Counted from the first letter of the stretch, positions 26,301 through 35,524 are shown. The stretch is 64,000 bases of DNA from Geobacter sp. (GCA_009684515.1 WKKS01000002.1:124001-188000); one strand, 5' to 3'. Notes: a model not told the origin generated them from the sequence alone. A program made the numbers and translations.

Positions 26301-26557
26301 ATTGCACCCGGGCCGGTGACCGTGGTCTCCATCCAGCTGGATTGACTGTTGCTGATAGCCCCGCTCTGGTAGGCATTTGTGCCGCCGTGAGTGGTGGCGG
26401 TCTGGGTAAACCAGACGGCATCTCCTCCAAAGGTGTAACTTAAATCGACGGCCAGCGCCGGTGAAACACTGGCCATCATGACAACTGCTATCAACAGCAA
26501 CTGCAATGAACGATACCATCGGGGAAATCCGTTACTGCCATTATAATCGGGATGCAT
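20321..26557 (-). CDS. Giant secreted mosaic protein: beta-helix, nine regulatory-like repeats, C-terminal dockerin-like module
   Basis: The protein has 2078 residues from ATG 26557, chosen because AGGAGGAG lies 7 bases upstream and a signal peptide follows (LLLIAVVMMASVSPALA). An N-terminal beta-sandwich covers about 30-150. Four chitobiase-C-like Ig repeats, each with YYCLGxxC and further Cys, cover about 160-500. A right-handed beta-helix (PTDRVTIQAAIDAARDGDTV, then GGGI/NNxI rungs) covers about 505-890, with a fifth Cys-rich repeat at about 980-1060. Nine carboxypeptidase-regulatory-like repeats (GTVTD...DSSGAYRISGL..G.YKL) cover about 1063-2000. The end (DALRALRVAVGL, DGKIDIGDAIAILMKI) is dockerin-like. 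It has no catalytic signature and looks like an adhesin or structural surface protein. It is probably a client of the cohesin protein at 53701. Confidence 0.88.
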   Translation of the reverse strand: MHPDYNGSNGFPRWYRSLQLLLIAVVMMASVSPALAVDLSYTFGGDAVWFTQTATTHGGTNAYQSGAISNSQSSWMETTVTGPGAIRFWWKVSSESCCDPLRFSIDGTSQDDIRGEVGWQSRAFAVPAGSHALRWSYSTDGSVLSGSNAGWVDQISYTPGSNIDVTSPVTSATPAAGIYATSQSVALACVDNAGCTGTYYCLGSNCNPTTPYSGPITVSTAADLRFFSTDAAGNNELVKTASYAFDTTPPVTNSNPGAGTYSGSRYVTLYCGDSGTGCASTYYCLGSGCTPSTLYSSPVQITSASDLRYYSTDRSGNREGIRTSSYIITPDTTPPTTTPSYPSGVYRDPYVYLSCSDGNGSGCAATYYCLGTGCTPSLSFTGFLNISSSTDLRYYSQDNSGNSESVKTVSYIIDTTPPVTSVTPRGGIYSSPQSASLVCSDGSGSGCSATYYCLGKGCSPNVAYNGTISISSSTDLNYYSRDSAYNQELTKSERFTILTAPPATIRVPTDRVTIQAAIDAARDGDTVLVAPGTYMENINFRGKVITVVSSGGADNTIIDGNNTDTVVTFTSGEVRSTVLDGFTIRNGNAGAGGLNNGYGGGIYISYASPTIINNRISANTASWGAGIYEGFGSPLIQGNIITNNVSNSYGGGISIGGAAAAEIVGNIISNNRGVDGGGISMWAAGVPIIKDNTIRDNVASGSGGGITMVNWSDATIIQNVFINNVANTGSAIHWLAPSGSRGPFLANNTIVDASSSQGSVIYADGYDANAILVNNIIAATGNRTAVYCGNLNDINPPKFSNNVVYSRSGDAYGGYCADQNGINGNITSDPQLNSASFGYCGLRAGSPAIDAGDNNVPNLPATDLNGISRSIAGLSQGVARVDVGAYEYDPAEPRATLGNLPGGVTRETSVSITIGGAGIISYRYALDGGPFSTTDTPAATPIVLTGVAGGTHAVAVIGRSLTRLQSVSSATVAEWTIDTAPPVTTVSPAGGSYTAPQAVTLACNDGSGSGCAATFYCLGGGCTPDTPYSGPISVTSTSGLRYFSRDLFGNQEAIKTASYTFSGTVSGRVTDSGTGNGIQNVNVNVFNIATGLWAGYAYTDSSGAYRISGLPTGNYKLSFSASDYINQWLGGKPNPPVTTSTALPDATNVAVTAPNTTTGINMAMLKGGKITGTVTDKLTGTALWNVNVSVYDAATGAWAGSGYTDNLGGYSISGLASGAYKIRFSSYSNTGYIAQWYGNKNLQSTATIVNVIAPETVTGINAALEMGAIITGTVTDKVSGAPIQGILVNAVSSDSGMFAGYGYSDSSGAYRVTGLASGNYKLQFSGNGYVSQWFDDKAGQALATTVSITAPNTVADINVLLTRGGSISGTISDRISGVGIVSVNLSVIDRSSGEWLGGGTSDSSGNYTITGLASGSYSLRIYPAYGSGYLETWYGGQDGYLCADSVTVTAPNATTGIDALLDMGGSVSGRVTDAATGAGIPGLRIYLFNIASQSINPYNTAIDATGAYTISGVPGGEYSLYLSAPGYIGSFGSTVVRITAPALLTGVDGTLVKGGGISGRITDSSAGNGVGGVMVRAMDILTRSTLGSTTSDYNGNYTIDGLQNGSYSLYYDGGNVGLGNPASSGLVSRMETVVTGTTVPITAVPTTPNANLTTTTPTPVFPLSRNGFSTQIISVSPIYSATTGTPVPLAHPVSVVAPQITNGVDFNFVRMGSISGRVTDNISGEPINNVFVSAIDNITGTRTVSAFSGSDGIYRISGVPSGTYRVQYYASNSANGGYLSKWYGSNNTPAVPGVVTVLAPEVTTGIDAQLARGGGISGLISVNSCPAPQQVNIRAYDAASGNLVGQAWVSTGYSARFTILALPAGSYKLSIIPAEAGFIRQWYPNKVEAASAEPITVTSGNITSGINVTLAAGGGSISGKVSGVGGCSLIPASVKLYDWYSGALVADTMTNHDGSFQLAGLPDSSYKLLFTVNQLDRWYRVAGDTAQASPIVVSGGTAVTGINLVEGCSSDLLPLTLMDALRALRVAVGLEPVTQEILTRSDLAPVINGVSRPDGKIDIGDAIAILMKITSVPAVTAP

Positions 26558-26658
26558 CCTGTCACTCCTCCTGATACATTTCATAAAAAATAAATGAACT
26601 CCAAATTGTCACGATTGCAGTTTTAACCGGCATAAAATAAACTCCTTGCCCCTAATGA

Positions 26659-26692
26659 GCAAAGGAAAGCTGATAATTTGACCTTAGTCATG
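26659..26692 (+). promoter_or_regulatory. Fnr/HcpR-type promoter module upstream of ygbA
   Basis: TTGACCTTAGTCATG (26678-26692) fits TTGA-N6-TCAT, as expected for a Crp/Fnr-family regulator. It is preceded by GCAAAGGAAAGCTGA, a block shared with 19167-19182. The site lies 22 bp before ygbA. HcpR, an NO-responsive Crp/Fnr regulator, controls hcp and frdX in delta-proteobacterial lineages, and an frdX-like gene follows, so HcpR or a DNR-like protein is the best candidate. Confidence 0.6.
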
Positions 26693-26713
26693 TAAGATAT
26701 TGGGAAACAAGGC

Positions 26714-27070
26714 ATGATCGCAACCATGGAAGCACTTACGAAGCATCAAAAAAAAGATATAAGGTTGATCGGCAAGTTTGTCGAAGTGTACTGCAACGGC
26801 AAACATGGCGACATCTCGCGGTCACCATTTCTGCTGCCGGAAGATCTGGGTCAACGCAGAGTGTGCAGCGACTGTGCGACCTTCATGAAATATGCCGTCA
26901 GCAAACGTGTCAAATGCCCGCTGGAAGCTGAGAAACCGAGCTGCAAACATTGCCGCATCCATTGCTACAGCAAGGAGCAGCGTGAAAAAGTCCGCGAGAT
27001 CATGTCCTATTCCGGCCGCAAGCTGATGATGTGCGGACGACTGGATTATGTTTGGCATTATTTTTTCTAA
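26714..27070 (+). CDS. ygbA: YgbA family (nitrous oxide-stimulated promoter family) protein
   Basis: This 118-residue cysteine-rich protein has conserved boxes VEVYCNGKHG, CSDCATFMKYA, CPLEAEKPSCKHCRIHCYSKEQREKVREIM and MSYSGRKLMMCGRLDY, the pattern of the YgbA/nitrous oxide-stimulated promoter family. E. coli ygbA is induced by nitric oxide through NsrR and helps recovery from nitrosative stress. The CxxC pairs suggest metal or Fe-S binding. It is first of a two-gene unit with the ferredoxin at 27117 (47-base gap) and has an Fnr-type site 22 bp upstream. ATG 26714 gives the expected length; an internal ATG at 26726 is possible. Confidence 0.88.
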   Translation: MIATMEALTKHQKKDIRLIGKFVEVYCNGKHGDISRSPFLLPEDLGQRRVCSDCATFMKYAVSKRVKCPLEAEKPSCKHCRIHCYSKEQREKVREIMSYSGRKLMMCGRLDYVWHYFF

Positions 27071-27116
27071 ACCAGATTGAGTCTAAATATCAGAGACAAA
27101 TCAAGGAGATCACCAA

Positions 27117-27854
27117 ATGCTCAGAAAAATCGTGAAAATTGATCAGGACAAATGTGACGGCTGCGGATTGTGCGTGCCATCCTGCGCCGAGGGCGCTATC
27201 AAAATGATTAACGGCAAAGCCGTACTATCGGCCGACAACCTTTGTGACGGCCTGGGCGCCTGCCTGGGTGAATGCCCGAGAGACGCCATCACTGTGGAAG
27301 AACGTGAAGCGGATGAGTTCGATGAAGCGGCAGTGGAGAAGCATCTGGCGGCTCAGGGTAAACCTGCTCCGGTTCATGCTCCGCAACCGACAGCTCATAA
27401 TCACGGCGGCGGCTGCCCCGGCTCGCGTGCCATGAGTTTCGAGCGGCCGCAGGATTCAGCGCCTTCAGCTGCAGCAGGCAGTCAACAGAGTCAGCTGGCC
27501 CAGTGGCCGGTGCAGCTCCACTTGGTTTCCACAACGGCACCCTATTTCCAGGGCACGGACCTGTTGATCACCGCCGACTGCGTACCGGTGGCCTACGCCG
27601 GTTACCATGAGGATTTTTTGAAGGGTAAAGCGGTTGTGATGGGCTGCCCCAAGCTGGATGACAACAACTTCTATCAGCAGAAACTGACCGAGCTTTTCAG
27701 CAAATCGGATGTCAAAAGCATCACCGTGCTGAAGATGGAAGTGCCCTGCTGCGGAGGCATAGCAGTTGCCGCCCGCCAGGCCCTGGCCGCCAGCGGCAAG
27801 CAGATTCCTTACAAGGAAGTGACGATCGGGATCAAGGGTGAGATTAAAGGATAA
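27117..27854 (+). CDS. FrdX-like 2[4Fe-4S] ferredoxin with C-terminal domain
   Basis: The protein has 245 residues. The N-terminus carries two cluster motifs, CDGCGLCVPSCAEGAI and LCDGLGACLGECPRDAI. A variable His/Pro-rich linker spans about 95-140. The C-terminal domain (DLLITADCVPVAYAGYHEDF, VVMGCPKLDD, VLKMEVPCCGGI) has conserved cysteines and recurs in FrdX/ferredoxins next to hybrid cluster protein genes. It probably delivers electrons in NO or hydroxylamine detoxification, although hcp itself is not in this window. AAGGAGATCACC precedes the ATG. It is co-transcribed with ygbA and ended by the terminator at 27857. Confidence 0.82.
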   Translation: MLRKIVKIDQDKCDGCGLCVPSCAEGAIKMINGKAVLSADNLCDGLGACLGECPRDAITVEEREADEFDEAAVEKHLAAQGKPAPVHAPQPTAHNHGGGCPGSRAMSFERPQDSAPSAAAGSQQSQLAQWPVQLHLVSTTAPYFQGTDLLITADCVPVAYAGYHEDFLKGKAVVMGCPKLDDNNFYQQKLTELFSKSDVKSITVLKMEVPCCGGIAVAARQALAASGKQIPYKEVTIGIKGEIKG

Positions 27855-27856
27855 AA

Positions 27857-27891
27857 AAAGGGAGGGCTCGCGGATGCGGGCCCTCCCTTTT
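27857..27891. terminator. Strong terminator after the ferredoxin gene
   Basis: AAAGGGAGGGC (27857-27867) pairs with GCCCTCCCTTT (27880-27890), with an inner CGC/GCG pair and flanking A and T stretches. It serves the plus-strand ferredoxin gene and probably the converging cache-domain gene at 27910. Confidence 0.9.
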
Positions 27892-27909
27892 GACTCTGCC
27901 TGATCGTAG

Positions 27910-28356
27910 CTACTTGTAATAACCTACCGCGCAGACCTGATCGTCAACTTTTGTGACAAAAGAAACCTTCTGGACCGGGTCGGTACTGCCCGGACGCGGC
28001 CACATGTAAGACACTTCACCGATGGAACCTTCCTTGGCAGTTGCGTAGATATCCTCCCCCAGCGCCTTACCGGCCTTATCCTTCAACCCTTTGAGGCTCT
28101 TGCCCACAAGGCTGGGATGGGCGGTGAAGTTCCCGTCGGGACCGCCGCAGAACGGGTAGAGATCACGATCCTTGAATCCACCCTCGCCCTTTGCAAATTG
28201 GGCCAGCGCCTCGGCCTTATTAGCCTTGATAGCGGCGACCGCTTTCTCAAGCATGGCCTTGGCTTCATCGGCTGTGCCAAAGCTGCCGGCGAAGACAGGT
28301 GCAGTGATGGATAAGAGCAATGTGACCAGGGCAGCCAGTTTAAGCAATCGTTTCAT
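27910..28356 (-). CDS. Periplasmic single-cache-type domain protein
   Basis: This 148-residue protein has a signal peptide (MKRLLKLAALVTLLLSITAPVFAG). The mature part matches single-cache sensory domains: AKAMLEKAVAAIKANKAEALAQF, then DLYPFCGGPDGNFTAHPSLVGKSLKGLKDK, then SYMWPRPGSTDPVQKVSFVTKV. Such domains usually sit in chemoreceptors and kinases; here the domain stands alone without a membrane anchor. It may bind a small ligand in the periplasm and present it to a receptor. AGGAGAG lies upstream of the ATG. No partner gene is adjacent. The 28357-28610 gap upstream is AT-rich and holds no gene that I can support. Confidence 0.8.
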   Translation of the reverse strand: MKRLLKLAALVTLLLSITAPVFAGSFGTADEAKAMLEKAVAAIKANKAEALAQFAKGEGGFKDRDLYPFCGGPDGNFTAHPSLVGKSLKGLKDKAGKALGEDIYATAKEGSIGEVSYMWPRPGSTDPVQKVSFVTKVDDQVCAVGYYK

Positions 28357-28610
28357 ACAACTCTCCTTTTTTGTGTGGGTTAGGCAGACCAGAGCTTGGC
28401 ACGCACCATTATTGACGCCTAATAATAACGATATTTTATTTTATGTCAATAGCTGATTAGCATCATGTATCAGCAAACATCGACTCGGCACCCATAACCA
28501 CATTACCCATGTATTTCTGATACCTTAATTAACATACTTTCCTGCGCTAACCACCGCTCAACACCATAACGCCGTTAATCCGGCTCTAATAGCGGGCTAT
28601 GTTTTTACGC

Positions 28611-28640
28611 AAAAAAGCCCGGCTTATGGCCGGGCTTTTT
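28611..28640. terminator. Terminator after gltD
   Basis: AAAAAAGCCCGGC (28611-28623) pairs with GCCGGGCTTTTT (28629-28640) across a short loop. It sits about 30 bases beyond the gltD stop on the minus strand. The T-run suits termination on either strand. Confidence 0.9.
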
Positions 28641-28668
28641 CAGTAAGTCAGATTTTGATCAGTCACAT

Positions 28669-30150
28669 CTACGGCAGCTCACTGCTCCCCATCAGGTAAC
28701 GATCACACTCTCGTGCCGCTCCGCGACCTTCATTGAAAGCCCACACCACCAGACTCTGACCGCGACGGCAATCGCCGGCGGCAAAAACGCCCGGAATATT
28801 GGTGCTGTAGCTTTCGAATTCAGCTTTGATGTTGCTGCGCTGATCCTGTTCCAGCTCCATTGAGTTTATCAGGCTTTGCTCTGGCCCCAGAAAACCCATT
28901 GCCAGCAGCACCAGCTGTGCCGGACGAACCTGCTCCGTACCCGGAACCGGCTGCGGAATGAACTGCCCTTTATCATTCTTTGTCCAGGCGACTTCAACTG
29001 TATGAACGGCCTTGACGGCGCCATCCTGGTCACCTTCGAAGCGGGTGGCGGTTGTCAGGTAGACCCGCGGGTCGGAGCCGAATCTGGCGGCAGCTTCTTC
29101 CTGGCCGTAATCGACCTTGTGGGTTTTGGGCCACTCCGGCCAGGGGTTATCGGCAGCCCGCTCATCCGGCGAACGGGGCATTATTTCCAACTGGGTGACA
29201 CTGTTGCAGATGTGACGGAGAGATGTACCGACGCAGTCGGTGCCGGTGTCGCCGCCCCCTATGATCACGACATCCTTCCCCTTGGCGGTGATGAAGTCAT
29301 CACTGCCATCCAGCAGAGCCTTGGTATTGGCAGTCAGAAACTCCATCGCAAAATGGATTCCTTTCAGGCCGCGCCCCTCAATCGGCAGATCACGCGGCAG
29401 GGTAGCGCCGGTGGTCACGATTACGGCATCAAATTCGCTCTGCAGCCTTTCCACCGGGAACTGACTGCCGCCAACCTCGGTATTGCAGACGAAAACGATC
29501 CCTTCCTCTTCCATCAGCCTGATCCGGCGCAGCACAACCTGACGCTTGTCCAGCTTCATGTTGGGTATGCCGTACATCAGCAGCCCCCCCGGCAGATCGG
29601 CCCGCTCAAAAACCGTCACGCTGTGGCCAGCCTTGTTGAGCTGGGCGGCGGCGGAAAGACCGGCAGGGCCGGAACCGACCACGGCAACCTTCTTGCCGGT
29701 GCGCACAGCAGGCGGAGCAGGCACGATCCAGCCCTTCTCAAAGCCGCGCTCAACGATGCTGACTTCGATGTTCTTGATCGTAACGGCCGGATCAATGCTG
29801 GCCAGAGTGCAGGAACCTTCGCAGGGTGCCGGGCAGACACGTCCGGTGAACTCCGGGAAGTTGTTGGTTTTGTGCAGTCTTTCCAGCGCCTGTGGCCAAA
29901 GATTGCGATAGACCAGGTCATTCCATTCCGGGATCAGGTTGCTGATCGGGCAGCCGCTGGCCATGCCGCTGATCAGCACGCCGCTATGGCAGAACGGTAC
30001 GCCGCAATCCATGCAGCGGGCGCCCTGGGTGCGAAGAGCGTCATCCGGCATATGCAGATGGAATTCGTTCCAGTCGTTGATACGCTCCAGAGGTGACCGG
30101 TCAGCCGGCACTTCGCGAGTATATTCCATGAATCCAGTAAGTTTTCCCAT
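28669..30150 (-). CDS. gltD: Glutamate synthase (NADPH) small subunit
   Basis: The protein has 493 residues. The N-terminus carries Fe-S cysteines ([25 protein letters not shown]) for two [4Fe-4S] clusters. The FAD site is [18 protein letters not shown] and the NAD(P)H site [13 protein letters not shown]. The C-terminal FAD motif is [20 protein letters not shown]. It oxidises NAD(P)H and passes electrons to GltB for glutamate synthesis from glutamine and 2-oxoglutarate. It lies 71 bases downstream of gltB on the same strand and is followed by a terminator, completing a gltBD operon. Confidence 0.96.
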   Translation of the reverse strand: MGKLTGFMEYTREVPADRSPLERINDWNEFHLHMPDDALRTQGARCMDCGVPFCHSGVLISGMASGCPISNLIPEWNDLVYRNLWPQALERLHKTNNFPEFTGRVCPAPCEGSCTLASIDPAVTIKNIEVSIVERGFEKGWIVPAPPAVRTGKKVAVVGSGPAGLSAAAQLNKAGHSVTVFERADLPGGLLMYGIPNMKLDKRQVVLRRIRLMEEEGIVFVCNTEVGGSQFPVERLQSEFDAVIVTTGATLPRDLPIEGRGLKGIHFAMEFLTANTKALLDGSDDFITAKGKDVVIIGGGDTGTDCVGTSLRHICNSVTQLEIMPRSPDERAADNPWPEWPKTHKVDYGQEEAAARFGSDPRVYLTTATRFEGDQDGAVKAVHTVEVAWTKNDKGQFIPQPVPGTEQVRPAQLVLLAMGFLGPEQSLINSMELEQDQRSNIKAEFESYSTNIPGVFAAGDCRRGQSLVVWAFNEGRGAARECDRYLMGSSELP

Positions 30151-30221
30151 GATCGTTTCCCTATCTTGTTGCAGCTAAGTAAAATTGAATTTATTGGTCG
30201 AGTGTTGCTATCAGGCTACGA

Positions 30222-33200
30222 TCAATGATCGCCCATATGAGAGTTTTCCTCAAAAGCAGCCGCCAAAGCATCGTCGCCACTGAGACCGGCCGCCTGCGCC
30301 CTTTCGAGAGCCTGCAGAACGCGCTTGTAATCCATCGGCATGACTTTCACGAAACGCGACTGATAACCATCCCAGTTGCCAAGGATCGTCTCGGCCAGTG
30401 AACTGCCGGTGCTTTCGGAATGTTTTTCAACCATGAGCTTGACAAGAGCACGGTCGGCGTCATCAAGCTTTTCCAAACCGACCATTTCAGTGTTGCAACG
30501 GCTGGCAAAATCGCCATCCTGGTCGAGGACATAGGCGACGCCGCCGCTCATTCCGGCAGCAAAGTTTCGGCCGGTCTGGCCGAGGATTACGATGGTGCCG
30601 CCGGTCATGTATTCACAACCATGATCGCCGACCCCTTCGACAACCGCGTTTACACCGGAGTTGCGAACGCAGAAACGCTCGCCGGCCATGCCGCGGATAT
30701 AGGCCGTTCCGCTGGTGGCGCCGTAGAAAGCCACGTTGCCGGCAATGATGTTCTCTTCGGCTTTGAAGATTGACCCCTTCGGCGGATAGACAACGATCTT
30801 GCCGCCGCTCAACCCTTTGCCCAGATAGTCGTTGGCATCGCCGGACAGCTTCAGGGTAATGCCTCGTGGTATGAACGCGCCAAAGCTCTGACCGGCAGAG
30901 CCGTTGAAGGTCAGGCTGACCGTATCTTCCGGCAGCCCCATGGCTCCGTGGCTGCGGGTGATTTCATTCCCCACGATGGTCCCCACCACCCGATCAACGT
31001 TGGTGATCGGCAGTTCTCCGACGACCTTTTCACCGCGCTCGATAGCTGGCTGGCAAAGTTCCAGCAGCCTGGTCATGTCGATCGATTTCTCCAGGCCGTG
31101 ATCCTGCTCTTCAGTACAGTAATGACCCACATTCAGCGCAACCTTCGGCTGATACAATATTTTTGAGAAATCCAGCCCCTGGGCTTTCCAATGATCAATG
31201 GCCTTGTTGGACTCCAACACATCGCAACGCCCGACCATTTCATTCAGGGTGCGGAAACCTAGTTGCGCCATGATTTCACGTAGTTCCTCTGCCACAAAGC
31301 GCATGAAGTTGACAACGTATTCCGGCTTGCCGGTGAAGTTTTTGCGCAGCTTCGGGTCCTGGGTAGCCACGCCGGTCGGACAGGTGTTGCTTTGGCAAAC
31401 GCGCATCATGACACAACCCAGTGTCACCAGCGGTGCAGTCGCAAAACCGAATTCCTCGGCGCCCAGCAGGGCGGCGATGGCAACATCGCGTCCGGTCTTC
31501 AGTTGACCGTCGGCTTCGATGATGATCCGGCTGCGCAGGTTGTTCAGCAGCAGGGTCTGGTGCGTTTCGGCCAAACCAAGCTCCCAGGGGAGTCCGGCGT
31601 GCTTGATGCTGGAGATCGGAGATGCTCCGGTACCGCCATCGTAGCCGCTGATCAGGACCACATCGGCATGGGCCTTGGCGACACCGGCGGCAATCGTGCC
31701 GACACCGACTTCCGATACCAGCTTGACGCTGACACGGGCCCGGCGATTGGCGTTTTTCAAATCGTGGATCAGTTCGGCCAGATCCTCGATGGAGTAGATA
31801 TCGTGGTGCGGCGGTGGCGAGACCAGGCCGACCCCCGGTGTGGTGTGGCGGGTTTTGGCGATCCAGGGATAAACCTTGTGACCGGGCAGTTCTCCGCCTT
31901 CACCCGGCTTGGCGCCCTGGGCCAGCTTGATCTGCAGCTCGCCGGCGTTGGTCAGATAATCGCTGGTGACGCCGAAGCGGCCGGAAGCCACCTGTTTGAT
32001 ATTGCTGTTCTTGGAATCACCCAGTTCATTGGTCCAGGTAAAGCGTTCCGGATCCTCGCCACCTTCGCCGGTATTGGATCTGCCGCCGATGCGGTTCATG
32101 GCAATGGCCAGCGCCTCATGGGCCTCCTGACTGATGGAACCGTAGGACATGGCGCCGGTTTTGAAGCGCTTCATCAGCTCTTCTACCGGCTCGACTTCAT
32201 CCAAAGGCACGGAAGGCATGTTATCTTTAAACTGGAGCATGCCGCGCAGGGTGTAGTGGCGCTCGCTCTGCTCGTCAATCAATGAGGAGAAAGTCTTGAA
32301 CTCATTGTAATCTCCGGTGCGGGTAGCCTTCTGGAGCGAGGTGATCGTCAAAGGATTGTACTGATGCTCCTCGCCGTCCTTGCGCCACTGGTAGACGCCG
32401 CCCGGGGTCAGTGTCGTTTCGGGGGCAACCCGCTCGGGGTAAGCCCGTGCGTGACGCTCCATCAACTCCCGTGCGATGCCGTCGATATCAGTCCCGCCAA
32501 TCCGGGAAGGAGTCAGGGCAAAGTAACGGTCAACCACTGATTGATGCAGGCCGAGCGCTTCGAATATCTGCGCGCCGCGGTAACTCTGCACGGTGGAAAT
32601 GCCCATCTTGGCCATGGTTTTGACAATGCCCTTGATGGAGGCCTTGATATAGTTCTTGACCGCCTTGGCGTGGTCGATTCCCGGAAGGAAACCTTGCTGA
32701 ATCATGTCATCCAGCGATTCAAAGGCCAGATATGGATTGATAGCATTGACGCCGTAACCGAGCAGCACGGCAAAATGGTGAACTTCGCGCGGTTCGCCCG
32801 ATTCGAGCACCAGTGAAACCAGGGTACGGGTACCGCTGCAGACCAGGTGGTGATGCAGACCTGAAACCGCCAGCAACGCCGGAATAGCCGCATTGTCGCG
32901 ATCCACGCCGCGGTCGGAAAGAATCAGGATATTGCTGCCGGTCTCTACCGCCACATCGGCGGCGGCAAAAAGAGCTTCCAGCCCCTTCTCCATGGCTCCG
33001 GCGCCGCGCATTGCCGGAAAGAGCAGAGACAGGGTGGCGGCTCCAAAACCGGGGCTCTCAATCTGACGCAACTTCTCCAGCTCCTGATTGCTGAGAATCG
33101 GATTTTGAAGTTTGATTCTTTGGGCGTTGATTGCCGTCGGCTCCAGCAGTCTTCCCTCCGAGCCGATCAGTGTGAGGGTAGAGGTGACGATTTCTTCCCG

Positions 33201-34802
33201 GATCGGGTCAATCGGAGGATTGGTGACCTGAGCGAACAACTGCTTGAAATAATTGTACAGCAGCTGATTCTGGTTGGAGAGTACCGCCAGCGGTGTGTCG
33301 GTCCCCATTGAGCCGAGCGGCTGGATGCCGTCGGTGGCCATCGGCCCCAGCACAACGCGCTGGTCTTCATAGGTGTAGCCGAAGGCCTGCTGACGCTGGA
33401 TAAGTGTGGCACTATCCGTCTGAACAGTTTCGGATGCTTCGGGAAGGTCTTCCAATGCGATATGATGTTCTTTCAGCCATTCTCCATAAGGGTTGGCGGC
33501 CGCCAGCTCATCTTTGATCTCCTTGTCAGGCACGATACGTCCCTGCTCCGTATCCACCAGAAACATCTGCCCCGGCTGGAGCCGTCCCTTGCTCAGGATC
33601 CGCTCAGGTTCGATCTGCAGAACGCCGGCTTCGGAGGCCATTATGACCAGACCGTCATTGGTGATGTAGTAACGTGAAGGGCGCAGGCCATTCCGGTCCA
33701 GAACAGCTCCGATGCTGCGTCCATCGGTAAAGCAGACCGCGGCCGGTCCGTCCCAGGGTGCCATCAGACAGGAGTGATATTCGTAAAAAGCGCGCTTCTC
33801 CGGGCTCATGTTGGAATGGTTTTCCCAAGGCTCCGGCACCATCATGGCGATGGCATGCGGCAGAGAACGACCACCCATGACCAGCAGCTCCAGGCAATTG
33901 TCGAACATGGCCGAGTCAGAACCGTTTTCGTTGATGATCGGCAGAAGCTTTTTGATGTCATCGCCGAACAGCTGGCTGGTCAGCAGGTGCTGGCGGGAGT
34001 TCATCCAGTTGACATTGCCGCGCAGGGTATTGATCTCGCCGTTATGGGCCATCAAATGGTAGGGATGGGCACGATCCCAGCTGGGGAAAGTGTTGGTGGA
34101 GAAACGGGAGTGCACCAATGCGATGGCGCTCTCCATGGCCGGGTCGCGCAGCTCGGGGTAATACTGGTCAACCTGCACCGGCATCAGCATCCCTTTGTAG
34201 ATGATCGTACGGGTGGAAAGACTGCTGACGTACCAATGTTCGTCGACTTCGGCCCGTCGTATTTCGTTGGTCGCACGCTGGTTGATGATATAGAGCTTGC
34301 GGCTGAAAGCCTGTTCGTCAGCGCACTCAAGCGGGCGCTTCAGAAACATCTGCCGCACCATCGGCTCACCTTCCCAGGCGGTATGCCCCAGGGAGGAGTT
34401 GTCGGTCGGCACATTTCGCCATCCCAGAAGCTCGACACCTTCTTCAACCAGGATCTTTTCCAGAATATGGCGGGCAGCGTTGCGCTCGGGTGCTTTGGGC
34501 GAGGTAAAAACCATGCCGACACCGTATTGGAACGGCTCGGGCAGTTCGATTCCAAGCGGCGCGCAGACCGAACGGAGGAAGCTGTCCGGCATCTGCATCA
34601 GAATGCCGGCGCCATCACCGGTGTTCGGCTCACAGCCGCAGGCGCCGCGATGATCAAGCTTGACGAGAATTTCGAGCGCCTGGCTGACGATCTCGTGGGA
34701 TTTTTCCCCCTTCATATTGGCAACAAAGCCGACGCCGCAGGCATCGTGCTCGAATTGAGGATCGTAAAGCCCCTGTTTTTCTGGTTTTCGGTTTGTTTTC
34801 AT
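30222..34802 (-). CDS. gltB: Glutamate synthase large subunit
   Basis: This 1526-residue protein has the usual GltB order. The N-terminal class II glutaminase domain has its nucleophile in [13 protein letters not shown] (Cys22), implying a 21-residue propeptide. A central domain follows, then the FMN domain ([22 protein letters not shown]) and the 3Fe-4S motif [15 protein letters not shown]. The C-terminal GXGXG beta-helix ([25 protein letters not shown]) closes it. It makes two glutamates per glutamine and 2-oxoglutarate with electrons from GltD. It is first in gltBD. The 34803-35179 upstream gap holds a partial palindrome at 35001-35022 and no obvious RNA switch. Confidence 0.97.
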   Translation of the reverse strand: MKTNRKPEKQGLYDPQFEHDACGVGFVANMKGEKSHEIVSQALEILVKLDHRGACGCEPNTGDGAGILMQMPDSFLRSVCAPLGIELPEPFQYGVGMVFTSPKAPERNAARHILEKILVEEGVELLGWRNVPTDNSSLGHTAWEGEPMVRQMFLKRPLECADEQAFSRKLYIINQRATNEIRRAEVDEHWYVSSLSTRTIIYKGMLMPVQVDQYYPELRDPAMESAIALVHSRFSTNTFPSWDRAHPYHLMAHNGEINTLRGNVNWMNSRQHLLTSQLFGDDIKKLLPIINENGSDSAMFDNCLELLVMGGRSLPHAIAMMVPEPWENHSNMSPEKRAFYEYHSCLMAPWDGPAAVCFTDGRSIGAVLDRNGLRPSRYYITNDGLVIMASEAGVLQIEPERILSKGRLQPGQMFLVDTEQGRIVPDKEIKDELAAANPYGEWLKEHHIALEDLPEASETVQTDSATLIQRQQAFGYTYEDQRVVLGPMATDGIQPLGSMGTDTPLAVLSNQNQLLYNYFKQLFAQVTNPPIDPIREEIVTSTLTLIGSEGRLLEPTAINAQRIKLQNPILSNQELEKLRQIESPGFGAATLSLLFPAMRGAGAMEKGLEALFAAADVAVETGSNILILSDRGVDRDNAAIPALLAVSGLHHHLVCSGTRTLVSLVLESGEPREVHHFAVLLGYGVNAINPYLAFESLDDMIQQGFLPGIDHAKAVKNYIKASIKGIVKTMAKMGISTVQSYRGAQIFEALGLHQSVVDRYFALTPSRIGGTDIDGIARELMERHARAYPERVAPETTLTPGGVYQWRKDGEEHQYNPLTITSLQKATRTGDYNEFKTFSSLIDEQSERHYTLRGMLQFKDNMPSVPLDEVEPVEELMKRFKTGAMSYGSISQEAHEALAIAMNRIGGRSNTGEGGEDPERFTWTNELGDSKNSNIKQVASGRFGVTSDYLTNAGELQIKLAQGAKPGEGGELPGHKVYPWIAKTRHTTPGVGLVSPPPHHDIYSIEDLAELIHDLKNANRRARVSVKLVSEVGVGTIAAGVAKAHADVVLISGYDGGTGASPISSIKHAGLPWELGLAETHQTLLLNNLRSRIIIEADGQLKTGRDVAIAALLGAEEFGFATAPLVTLGCVMMRVCQSNTCPTGVATQDPKLRKNFTGKPEYVVNFMRFVAEELREIMAQLGFRTLNEMVGRCDVLESNKAIDHWKAQGLDFSKILYQPKVALNVGHYCTEEQDHGLEKSIDMTRLLELCQPAIERGEKVVGELPITNVDRVVGTIVGNEITRSHGAMGLPEDTVSLTFNGSAGQSFGAFIPRGITLKLSGDANDYLGKGLSGGKIVVYPPKGSIFKAEENIIAGNVAFYGATSGTAYIRGMAGERFCVRNSGVNAVVEGVGDHGCEYMTGGTIVILGQTGRNFAAGMSGGVAYVLDQDGDFASRCNTEMVGLEKLDDADRALVKLMVEKHSESTGSSLAETILGNWDGYQSRFVKVMPMDYKRVLQALERAQAAGLSGDDALAAAFEENSHMGDH

Positions 34803-35000
34803 GGGTAACCCTTGTGAACTTTATTCTTTATGCGTGTCGCCCGCAGTTGATACGGAGCGTTTTAATCAGCACAAAATGTGCCACACTTTAACTGTACCAG
34901 CTTCAGCAACCTTCTCGTCTTTAATCTCAGACAGTTAAACGACTTTTTTTCTGCTTATGCGGAAATAAAAAGCGGGTGTGTGACGGGAGATGAGTATTGT

Positions 35001-35022
35001 TTGTACACTATTGAGTACACAA
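35001..35022. promoter_or_regulatory. Partial palindrome upstream of gltB
   Basis: The 22-base stretch has the symmetric pattern TTGT-NN-ACT-NNNN-AGT-NN-ACAA, with 14 of 22 positions paired. It lies 199 bp before the gltB start in a 377-bp gap. It could be an operator for a dimeric regulator. No known consensus was recognised. Confidence 0.25.
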
Positions 35023-35179
35023 TGCATACAATTTTATCAATTGAAGGAATCGACTGCCCGGAAACGGGTCGCAATTAACCGGACTTTTTGTATGGCAGGA
35101 AGAAGGCCTGCATGGATTGCATGATTCGCTTTGACCGGCCGGGCACCCTGACACCTCGGATAAAAACGGCCTGCCGCCC

Positions 35180-35524
35180 CTAGACAGCGCTCCGGGAAAC
35201 CATCTGTGAACACTCTTCACAACTTGTGCTGGATTTCCCCCAGGGGATCTCAACCTTCATTTCACCGCAACATTCGCAGGTGATAACCGGCACCAAAGCC
35301 GATATGTAGAAACGGATGTTAAGATGGTTATCATGCAGCCAGGTACCTTTGCTGATTCCGGACGGCAATCTGGCTGCACCGCATCCGGGGCATTTGAATT
35401 TATCTTCCAGCCTGCCGCGGATGTGGAACACAACATCGCCGCTTCGTCCGTCCAGGGTCACATTAAAAATGTGCCAACTGGACGAAAGACCAAGAATTGC
35501 CGAGTAAAAAGAAAAATTGTTCAT
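35180..35524 (-). pseudogene. Truncated ISL3 family transposase, N-terminal zinc-finger domain only
   Basis: This 114-residue remnant matches the start of ISL3 transposases: a short SFYSAILGLSSSWHIFNVTL lead, FKCPGCGAARLPSG, TWLHDNHLNIRFYISALVPVITCECCGEMKVEIPWG. These are the zinc-binding CxxC pairs and the PWG segment that normally leads into the helix-turn-helix and DDE domains. After PWG the sequence diverges and stops within 20 codons. No DDE domain follows in any frame to 35000. It is a decayed insertion sequence. No terminal inverted repeats were identified. Confidence 0.7.

Noticed and set aside
28876..30096. Long plus-strand reading frame opposite gltD
   Set aside because: It is the mirror of a certain gene, has no ribosome site or recognisable domain, and its composition is that expected from an antisense frame in GC-rich coding DNA.
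33774..34808. Plus-strand reading frame of 344 codons opposite gltB
   Set aside because: Antisense to a fully conserved glutamate synthase domain; no motif or signal peptide of its own.
34803..35179. ANTAR target RNA in front of gltB
   Set aside because: Because an ANTAR regulator is encoded at 13261, I searched for paired hexaloop hairpins followed by a terminator and saw none.
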